Part shown: piece by piece, positions 1 through 4,334 of the stretch
Position numbering within the stretch: position 1 is the stretch's first letter
How the letters are laid out: every line of letters starts with the position of its first letter
NCBI GenBank assembly: GCA_934668375.1
Contig: CAKUNF010000025.1
Coordinates: forward strand, 1-5,758
From: an uncultured Parolsenella sp.
GTDB taxonomy: Bacteria > Actinomycetota > Coriobacteriia > Coriobacteriales > Atopobiaceae
Direction: 5' to 3'
DNA length: 5,758 nt
Translations under genes and position numbers: made by a program
Notes under the pieces: model-generated
Seen by the model: only the letters and a program-made list of their open reading frames with translations
Databases searched by the model: none
Told to the model about the DNA's origin: nothing

Positions 1-25
1 TTGCCAGTACGGGCGGCTTTCTCAT
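1..25 (-). CDS. 5' end of an unidentified gene, cut by the window edge
   Basis: An ATG on the minus strand at 25-23 opens a frame reading MRKPPVLA before the window ends. A GGAGA Shine-Dalgarno-like site (minus strand, 35-31) lies five bases before it, which is why I regard it as a real start. It begins about 30 bases after the stop of the sulfatase-family gene, in the same direction and with no terminator-like hairpin between them, so the two are probably cotranscribed. Eight residues do not allow a family call, and I assign no function. Confidence 0.5.
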
Positions 26-56
26 GCGGCTCTCCAGACGCTCGGGATTCAACCCG

Positions 57-2144
57 TTAATTGTAGCCCTCGACGTCGATGGGCCACTCGTTTCCCGTAA
101 ACGTCCAATCCGAGAAGTCGTTGGCGTCGCCATCCACCTCGTACTCCACGAACGTCATGTCATGCTTGCCGTCGTGGTTGTTCCAGTAGAAGTAGCGTGG
201 GCGCTCATCGTCCGTGACCTCGAAGACGGGGGTGCTGCTGGCCATGACGGTGGAGCTGCCCATTTCGCTCTCGGCGCTGCCGTCCCACGCGCCAACAGCC
301 CACTCGAGCGTTGCGGGCAGGTCGATGTGGCCGGTGGGGACCTCGCTCGTCTGCAGGGGCTGGGTGGAGTCCGCGCCGGCGGGCTTCACGAGCAGGATGG
401 GCGAGGTGGTCTTGGAGAGCCGGGCGTTGTTCCAGGGCCATACGCCGTGGTCGGCCGTGATGACGATGGTTGACTGGTCGTAGACGCCGAGCTCCTTGAG
501 CTGGGCGATGTACTCCTCAACGATATTGAGCGAGCCTCGGGCCTGCTTGACGAGGGCCTCGTTGTCCTGATCCTCGGTGACGCGGTTGCCGTTCTCGTCC
601 ATGACGTAGGGCCAGTGGGAGCCTTGGCAGTGGATGACGCGATAGGCGCCGCCCTCGGAGGTGTCGGTGGCCGTGAGCACGGGCTGGCTGAAGCGATCGT
701 GCATGGCAGGGTCGTCGAGGACGTAGGGGGTGTTCTCGGGCGCACGGGCGTCCGTGGGGACCACAGCTTCGTTGAGCTGGTCGGTCGTGAACCAGAAGAG
801 GGGCTTGAGCGCGTTGGGGAGGTCTCGGTAGAGGCCCACGCCGCCGAGCGTGCACGCGCAGGAGAGGAAGTCAGCGAAGTAGGGGGCCACCTCGTGCACG
901 TTCATGGTCTTATCCGTGAGCGCCTGGGCGCCGTAGGTCACGGAGTCCGAGTAGACGCCCACGGAGTAGCCCTGCTCGTTGGCGACATCCAGCAGGTTGC
1001 GCTCGGTGAACCAGCTCTCGAGGTCAGACGTGGTGAACTCGCTGGTGGTGGGGTCAAAGTCGTGGCCGGTCACGATGTAGGGTACGCCGTAGCGCGTGGG
1101 GATGACCGAGCCCAGGGAGTTGTGATACCAGGTGAAGCCGGTGAGCTCGTCTGCGGCATCGGGGTAGGCGGCCATGACCTCGTCCATGTCCTTGGTGTCG
1201 AACATGTCGAGAACAAAGACGATGACGTTGCTCTTGGAGGAGACGGTGGTGAGCCCCTCCTCGGTGACGACGGGGCGGCTGAGGGCGTCTGCGTACTGGC
1301 TGCCGAGCATGCCGAGGCCCACGCTCTGCGCGATGACGATGACGAGGCACGCGGCGATGGACGCCACGCGCGAGGCAAGCGGACGCAGGCGGGCGAGCGC
1401 GACGAACGCCGCGATGACGGCAAGCCAGGCGAGGGCGCTCTTGAGGTTGATCTTGTCGTAGATGGTCCAGTCCACGGGCGTGCCGTCCGCCGCGGGGAGG
1501 TTGCCGTTGAGGACGACTTCCTGCAGCAACGTGCAGACGCAGGCGGCGGCGATGAGGGCGAGGGCGACGTCGAAGGCGCGGCCGCGCGTGGCGGAGGCTG
1601 CGAGGGCGATGAGGGCGCCGGCGAGGGCGACGAGGGCGAGCAGCGGAAGCCACACGTTGGCGATGGTGAAGGACAGCGAGCTGCAGCCGGGGATCACGAC
1701 CTCGAGCGGGGCCACGAAGAAGACGCAGTAGGCGAGCGAGAGGGCCGCGATGAGGGCAAGGACGAGGCGGGCGCGCCAGGAGAGGGCGGGCGCGAAGGGC
1801 TTGCGGGGGAGTGCGAGCTCGTGGGCGGCGTCGTTGGCGTGTTCGTGGGCCGAGGCGTCTTCGGGCGCGACGGCGTGGACGGAGGGCTCCACGGCCTTGC
1901 CGGCGTTCTCGTCCACGTGCATGGCGCGCAGGAGCAGCCGGCGGGCGCGTCGCCAGGCCACGCCGAGAACCGCGGAGAGGGCCACGGCCACGCCCGCGAG
2001 CGCCTGGATGGTGTAGGTCATGACCGAGGGGTCAACGTAGGCGAGGGCTGGGCGCGTGAGCGCGAGCCAGCAGCAGGTGAGCGTGGGCAGGGCAAAGGCA
2101 GCGTCGAGCAGGAGGAGCGTGGCGCGGCGGGTGAGACGATGCAT
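57..2144 (-). CDS. Membrane-anchored sulfatase-family protein (LTA synthase / phosphoglycerol transferase-like)
   Basis: This 695-residue protein combines an N-terminal membrane region with an extracellular alkaline-phosphatase/sulfatase-superfamily domain. Hydrophobic segments lie near residues 9-30 (possibly a signal peptide ending ALA before YVDPS), 43-64, 126-145, 164-184, 192-212, 237-253 and 261-281; a His/Glu/Ala-rich linker fills about 75-118. The catalytic domain starts near residue 305. The visible superfamily motifs are the metal Asp in VFVLDMFD (D313), the likely nucleophile Thr in SVIPTRYG (T350), His residues in VIHCQGSHWPY (H505, H510) and the metal pair in ITADHG (D565, H566). 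A Thr nucleophile in place of a sulfatase Cys fits phosphoglycerol or phosphoethanolamine transferases, which decorate lipoteichoic acid or surface glycans from phospholipid donors. The exact substrate cannot be read. I chose ATG 2144 because AAGGG lies seven bases before it; an ATG at 2159 in the same frame has no such site. It probably leads an operon continuing past the left edge. Confidence 0.85.
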   Translation of the reverse strand: MHRLTRRATLLLLDAAFALPTLTCCWLALTRPALAYVDPSVMTYTIQALAGVAVALSAVLGVAWRRARRLLLRAMHVDENAGKAVEPSVHAVAPEDASAHEHANDAAHELALPRKPFAPALSWRARLVLALIAALSLAYCVFFVAPLEVVIPGCSSLSFTIANVWLPLLALVALAGALIALAASATRGRAFDVALALIAAACVCTLLQEVVLNGNLPAADGTPVDWTIYDKINLKSALAWLAVIAAFVALARLRPLASRVASIAACLVIVIAQSVGLGMLGSQYADALSRPVVTEEGLTTVSSKSNVIVFVLDMFDTKDMDEVMAAYPDAADELTGFTWYHNSLGSVIPTRYGVPYIVTGHDFDPTTSEFTTSDLESWFTERNLLDVANEQGYSVGVYSDSVTYGAQALTDKTMNVHEVAPYFADFLSCACTLGGVGLYRDLPNALKPLFWFTTDQLNEAVVPTDARAPENTPYVLDDPAMHDRFSQPVLTATDTSEGGAYRVIHCQGSHWPYVMDENGNRVTEDQDNEALVKQARGSLNIVEEYIAQLKELGVYDQSTIVITADHGVWPWNNARLSKTTSPILLVKPAGADSTQPLQTSEVPTGHIDLPATLEWAVGAWDGSAESEMGSSTVMASSTPVFEVTDDERPRYFYWNNHDGKHDMTFVEYEVDGDANDFSDWTFTGNEWPIDVEGYN

Positions 2145-2156
2145 GCGGTGACCCTT
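2142..2156 (-). promoter_or_regulatory. Ribosome binding site deciding the sulfatase-gene start
   Basis: Read on the minus strand, AAGGG (2156-2152) is followed by seven bases and then ATG at 2144-2142. The competing in-frame ATG at 2159 lies just before this AAGGG and directly behind the T-tract of a hairpin, with no purine-rich site of its own. The shorter protein, starting MHRLTRR with two early positive charges before a hydrophobic stretch, also gives a more typical membrane-protein N-terminus. Confidence 0.65.
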
Positions 2157-2160
2157 CATG

Positions 2161-2192
2161 AAAACTGCCGCCAGCGAAAGCGCTGGTGGCAG
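2161..2192 (-). terminator. Hairpin plus T-tract abutting the sulfatase-gene ribosome binding site (terminator or attenuator)
   Basis: On the minus strand CTGCCACCAGCG (2192-2181), a CTTT loop, and CGCTGGCGGCAG (2176-2165) form a 12-bp stem with one A-C mismatch, followed at once by TTTT (2164-2161). The form is that of an intrinsic terminator. It could end transcripts entering from the permease side. It also sits only four bases upstream of the AAGGG of the sulfatase-family gene, so any transcript expressing that gene must pass through it unless a promoter lies inside the stem. That makes a leader attenuator, or a hairpin controlling ribosome access, plausible. A short T-run and the mismatch leave its strength uncertain. 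Confidence 0.5.
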
Positions 2193-2212
2193 GTGGCGTT
2201 CAGCTGGGGTTA

Positions 2213-2218
2213 AGTATA
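2213..2218 (-). promoter_or_regulatory. Possible -10 box for the sulfatase-family gene
   Basis: The minus strand reads TATACT at 2218-2213, five of six matches to TATAAT, in otherwise GC-rich sequence. I see no convincing -35 hexamer at 16-18 bases upstream, where the strand is mostly G and C, and no exact extended -10 TGN. If used, transcription would start near 2206 and the hairpin at 2192-2165 would lie at the very 5' end of the leader. Confidence 0.3.
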
Positions 2219-2325
2219 GGGCAGCGTGCGGGGTGCGGGCGCCGCGCGGCCGCGAACGGCGGGGGGCGAAATGAGCTGCAGGACGGGGTGGGACTGTGCG
2301 GAGTGCTTTATGGGGATAACTACGT

Positions 2326-2373
2326 CGAACGCACCCTATCTGACCCGCTTGGGGCTCGATTAAGGTGCGTTCG
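2326..2373. repeat. 10-bp perfect inverted repeat, 28-base spacer
   Basis: CGAACGCACC at 2326-2335 is the exact reverse complement of GGTGCGTTCG at 2364-2373. Within the spacer, ATC (2338-2340) can pair with GAT (2358-2360) and CCC (2344-2346) with GGG (2352-2354), so an extended hairpin is possible. No T-tract follows on either strand, which argues against a standard intrinsic terminator. It lies about 30 bases from the broken 3' end of the permease relic. It may be an operator, a processed hairpin or a scar of a lost element; the sequence does not decide. Confidence 0.55.
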
Positions 2374-2404
2374 GCACGATGAGCGACTCTGGTTGGCTTA
2401 AGCG

Positions 2405-2689
2405 CTATTTCGTCACGGCGCTGATCGTGACCATGCAGTTCACGAAGAAGTACGAGGCCATCTCCACGACGGTGTCGGTCGTCTGGGGCAGGAACACGTC
2501 GAGCGCCATGTGCCCGTGGGGAATACCGAGCGTCTGACCCACGGCCTCCAGGCTGGAGTTGAGCTTGTTGAGCGCGTTGTAGGCCATGAGGTAGGGACTC
2601 GCGAAGAAGTGCGCAAGGTTCACCATGATGAGGATGCCGATGGTGCCGTACAGGGGGCTGCCCTTGAAGAACAGCATGTAGGCGATGGT
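2405..2689 (-). pseudogene. Internal fragment of an ABC transporter permease (iron(III)/2-aminoethylphosphonate type)
   Basis: About 94 residues read like the last permease domain of FbpB/PhnV-type inner-membrane proteins, which form the channel of binding-protein-dependent importers. Recognisable pieces are the stretch YMLFFKGSPLYGTIG, a hydrophobic helix ending in HFFASPYLM, and an EAA-type cytoplasmic loop (EAVGQTLGIPHGHMALDVFLP) where the ATPase docks, followed by SYFFVNCMVTISAV. Homology begins abruptly near 2689; the frame stays open further upstream only as antisense of the neighbouring relic. It also ends abruptly: after ISAV come T, K and a stop, where the family normally continues with another helix. 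Whole proteins of this type are several hundred residues long, so both ends are lost. No start codon with a ribosome binding site is visible. Iron and 2-aminoethylphosphonate permeases look alike in this region; the neighbouring relic favours phosphonate. Confidence 0.7.
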
Positions 2690-2725
2690 GCGCTGCTGGA
2701 CGAGCGCTCCCATAAGAGGCGTTAA

Positions 2726-3061
2726 TGCTGCAGAAACTGGTTGGCCATTCCGATGGAGCGCAGCGACGACTTGCGCTTCGAGGTGAGCAAGAGGGGCGTC
2801 ATCGAGTGCGTGTGCGTGGGCGGCGTGTGGCAGATGGTGGGCGTCTCGTACTGGACGCCCGGGGACGGCCGAAAGCTCGTGGACGACATCGGGAAGACCA
2901 TCAACATGCCGGGCGGCAAGGAGCACTACTGGGATGAGGTAGCGCTCGCGTACTGTGCCAGTCGTTATGAGGTGCACGTGTGCGAGTGCAGCGTCGATGA
3001 CATTGTGGAGATTGACATCTTCAATGACTTGCAGGCACTCGATGGTGCGTATGTGAAGTAG
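2726..3061 (+). pseudogene. C-terminal remnant of a LicC/PntC-like cytidylyltransferase
   Basis: The open frame after a stop at 2723-2725 gives about 111 residues that resemble the C-terminal half of CTP:phosphocholine (LicC) or CTP:2-aminoethylphosphonate (PntC) cytidylyltransferases, which activate a headgroup as a CDP or CMP derivative before transfer to surface glycans. Typical pieces are VGVSYWTPGDGRKL, MPGGKEHYWDEVAL, and the closing ECSVDDIVEIDIFNDLQALD. The N-terminal nucleotide-binding part, with the GxGxR...K signature needed for catalysis, is absent, and whole enzymes are roughly 230-250 residues. A TTG at 2741 or ATG at 2753 could serve as a start, but neither has a good ribosome binding site. 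The product could not be an active transferase. The C-terminal frame is intact and ends 25 bases before a strong terminator, so the decay may be recent. The substrate is not decidable from this half. Confidence 0.7.
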
Positions 3062-3085
3062 GGGCTAGGAAATTCGATAGTGCAG

Positions 3086-3113
3086 GGCGTCGGCATGTGC
3101 CGGCGCCTTTTTT
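3086..3113 (+). terminator. Intrinsic terminator after the cytidylyltransferase remnant
   Basis: GGCGTCGGC (3086-3094) pairs with GCCGGCGCC (3099-3107) across an ATGT loop, giving a 9-bp GC-rich stem with one T-G wobble. Six T residues follow directly (3108-3113). This is a textbook Rho-independent terminator in the plus direction, placed 25 bases after the remnant's stop codon, and it insulates galU from readthrough. Confidence 0.9.
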
Positions 3114-3139
3114 GTTAGCAGGCTGGGGCGTCTAGGCTC

Positions 3140-3185
3140 ATTACCGCGTTGCGCGTGTTGATTCCTGCGCAAATCCCGTGGTAAT
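3140..3185 (+). promoter_or_regulatory. Long imperfect hairpin upstream of galU
   Basis: ATTACCGCG (3140-3148) pairs with CGTGGTAAT (3177-3185) with one G-T wobble. Directly inside it TTGCGC (3149-3154) pairs perfectly with GCGCAA (3167-3172), leaving a four-base bulge (ATCC, 3173-3176) on one side and a 12-base loop. Fifteen pairs in such a short region are unlikely to be accidental. No T-run follows, so it is not a standard terminator. It could be a protein-binding site, a structured leader if transcription begins upstream of it, or part of a small RNA. I recognise no named riboswitch class. Confidence 0.45.
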
Positions 3186-3204
3186 CGATGCGTGATGTCG
3201 CTGA

Positions 3205-3231
3205 TAGTCAAATCGTGCTGCATCATATACA
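3205..3231 (+). promoter_or_regulatory. Weak candidate galU promoter
   Basis: TATACA (3226-3231, four of six to TATAAT) is preceded, after a short 15-base spacer, by TAGTCA (3205-3210, four of six to TTGACA). It falls between the terminator and the galU ribosome binding site and would give a leader of roughly 30 bases. Both hexamers and the spacing are poor, so this is only the best visible option. galU needs a promoter here because of the strong terminator upstream. Confidence 0.3.
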
Positions 3232-3266
3232 CGCAATTGAACCTAGCCATACGGAGAACAACAACC

Positions 3267-4154
3267 ATGAAGTCCATTATCCCCGCCGCTGGCCTGGGCA
3301 CACGTTTCCTTCCAGGTACCAAGGTGACGCCCAAAGAGATGCTGCCCGTCCTCGATAAGCCTGTCATCCAGTACGTGGTAGAGGAAGCCCTGGCGCCTGA
3401 GGAGGTCGACGAGTGCATCATCGTAAGTTCGCCTTCCAAGCCACAGATTGCCAGCTATTTTACGCGTGACCCTGGTCTTGAGGACCTGCTTCGCTCTCGT
3501 GGCAAGGACGCCTATGCTGATGCCATCGCCGAGGCCGGCAGCGTGCCGGTGAGCTTTTGCTATCAAAGTGAGCCTCGTGGTCTTGGCCATGCGGTGCGTT
3601 GCGCGTCTTTCGCGACGGGCACTGAGCCGTTCTTTGTGCTGCTTGGCGACTACGTGGTGCCTGACAAGAAGATTCTTCCTCGCATGAAGGAAGTCTCCGA
3701 TGCCCACAATGGTGCTTCCGTCATCGCGGTTGCTGCCTGCGCGGCTGATGAGGTCTCCCGCTATGGAATTATCGCTGGCGAGCCTGTTGGCAACGTCTCC
3801 GACTTCCCCGAGGCCTCCGGCGAGGACGAGGGTGCCGTCTGGCGCATGACCGGCATGGTGGAGAAGCCTGCCACCGAGGATGCCCCGAGCCGTCTGTTTG
3901 CCGTAGGTCGCTATCTGCTTTCTCCTCGTGTGATGGAACTGCTCGCGGATCAACAGCCTGGTGCTGGCAACGAGGTGCAGCTCACCGACGCTATGGTTCG
4001 TGCTATGGCCGAGGAGGAGTTCTACGCCCTGGTTATTGACGTTCACGAGGGTTATGACACGGGAACTCCGGCTGGTTGGATTGCGACTAACGCGCGTCTT
4101 GCTGCGAATGACCCGCGGTTTGCTGTGGCTTTCCAGGAGGCAATGGAGGCGTAG
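3267..4154 (+). CDS. galU: UTP-glucose-1-phosphate uridylyltransferase
   Basis: This cytoplasmic enzyme makes UDP-glucose from UTP and glucose-1-phosphate, the precursor for surface glycans, glycolipids and galactose interconversion. The 295-residue product has the normal family length and motifs in order: nucleotide-binding AAGLGTRFLPGTK (7-19), the PKEMLPV lysine region (22-28), DKPVIQYVVEEA (30-41), EPRGLGHAV (102-110), the metal-site segment LLGDYV (125-130), RYGII (165-169), the VEKP lysine (198-201), GRYLLSP (214-220), GNEVQLTDA (234-242) and DTGTPAGW (264-271). I chose ATG 3267 because GGAG lies ten bases upstream and the conserved N-terminus begins right there; the same frame is open back to 3192 but that part shows no conservation. 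It stands alone between two terminators, so it is probably monocistronic. GalU is related to RfbA and other NDP-sugar pyrophosphorylases, but the EVQLTD and DTGTP motifs favour GalU. Confidence 0.95.
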   Translation: MKSIIPAAGLGTRFLPGTKVTPKEMLPVLDKPVIQYVVEEALAPEEVDECIIVSSPSKPQIASYFTRDPGLEDLLRSRGKDAYADAIAEAGSVPVSFCYQSEPRGLGHAVRCASFATGTEPFFVLLGDYVVPDKKILPRMKEVSDAHNGASVIAVAACAADEVSRYGIIAGEPVGNVSDFPEASGEDEGAVWRMTGMVEKPATEDAPSRLFAVGRYLLSPRVMELLADQQPGAGNEVQLTDAMVRAMAEEEFYALVIDVHEGYDTGTPAGWIATNARLAANDPRFAVAFQEAMEA

Positions 4155-4164
4155 GCCTCTTCTT
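4145..4164 (+). terminator. Small hairpin over the galU stop codon
   Basis: GAGGC (4146-4150) and GCCTC (4155-4159) form a 5-bp stem, extendable by one G-T pair, with the stop codon TAG inside the four-base loop, followed by TTCTT. It resembles a very short terminator, but the stem is weak and the T-run interrupted. The longer hairpin 60 bases downstream is the likelier galU terminator. Confidence 0.25.
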
Positions 4165-4220
4165 AGCTCAGCAATCAGAATATCCAGATGCCTGCTCAAT
4201 TAATCGTATGATCAGCTTTG

Positions 4221-4259
4221 GTGGCATCTCTTCCTATTTTGAGGGGGAGATGCCATTCC
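4221..4259 (+). terminator. Terminator-like hairpin downstream of galU
   Basis: TGGCATCTC (4222-4230) pairs perfectly with GAGATGCCA (4247-4255), and the stem continues inward through two T-G wobbles and two C-G pairs to a loop at 4235-4242. The following bases are TTCCTATAATTAT, an AT-rich but interrupted tail, so efficiency as an intrinsic terminator is uncertain. It lies about 65 bases after galU and before the next gene's promoter region, the expected place for a galU terminator. Confidence 0.6.
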
Positions 4260-4265
4260 TATAAT
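4239..4265 (+). promoter_or_regulatory. Candidate promoter for the secreted wall-binding protein
   Basis: TATAAT at 4260-4265 matches the -10 consensus exactly. The best -35 candidates are TTGAGG at 4239-4244 (four of six matches, 15-base spacer) or TTTTGA at 4237-4242 (three of six, 17-base spacer), both inside the loop and 3' arm of the preceding hairpin. A start near 4272 would give a leader of about 60 bases. A second, weaker -10-like hexamer, TAGAAT, occurs at 4291-4296 without a good -35. Confidence 0.45.
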
Positions 4266-4297
4266 TATGCTGAACAAGTAATGCAGAGCTTAGAATA

Positions 4298-4310
4298 AGA
4301 GACAGTCTCT
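4298..4310. promoter_or_regulatory. Perfect 6-bp dyad in the leader (possible operator)
   Basis: AGAGAC (4298-4303), a single A, and GTCTCT (4305-4310) form a perfect palindrome around 4304. It lies after both candidate -10 boxes and 15 bases before the GGAGG ribosome binding site of the next gene, where a repressor could block transcription. A one-base centre is too tight to fold as an RNA hairpin without opening the inner pairs, so a dimeric DNA-binding protein is the more natural reading. I do not recognise the regulator. Confidence 0.35.
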
Positions 4311-4334
4311 AACGGATATAACATGGAGGTAGTT

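Noticed and set aside
1550..1640. Short imperfect GCGAGGGCGATG-like repeats
   Set aside because: They lie in the minus-strand gene and encode Ala/Leu-rich membrane helices; the repetition follows from codon bias in a high-GC genome.
615..2213. A long plus-strand open frame (about 530 codons) opposite the sulfatase-family gene
   Set aside because: Its product is a monotonous Gly/Glu/Asp/Val/Arg-rich sequence with no domain, as expected from the antisense of a GC-rich gene. The minus strand carries clear catalytic motifs and membrane helices.
2690..2977. The upstream extension of the permease frame on the minus strand
   Set aside because: This part is antisense to the cytidylyltransferase remnant and its translation is His/Ala-rich with no permease-like helices, so it is not part of the permease.
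3192..3266. A 25-residue N-terminal extension of GalU
   Set aside because: The conserved GalU N-terminus begins at the ATG at 3267, which has its own GGAG, and the extension overlaps the likely promoter region.
3243..4199. A minus-strand open frame of about 318 codons opposite galU
   Set aside because: It is the antisense shadow of an unmistakable GalU; the predicted protein is His/Arg-rich and has no recognisable motif.
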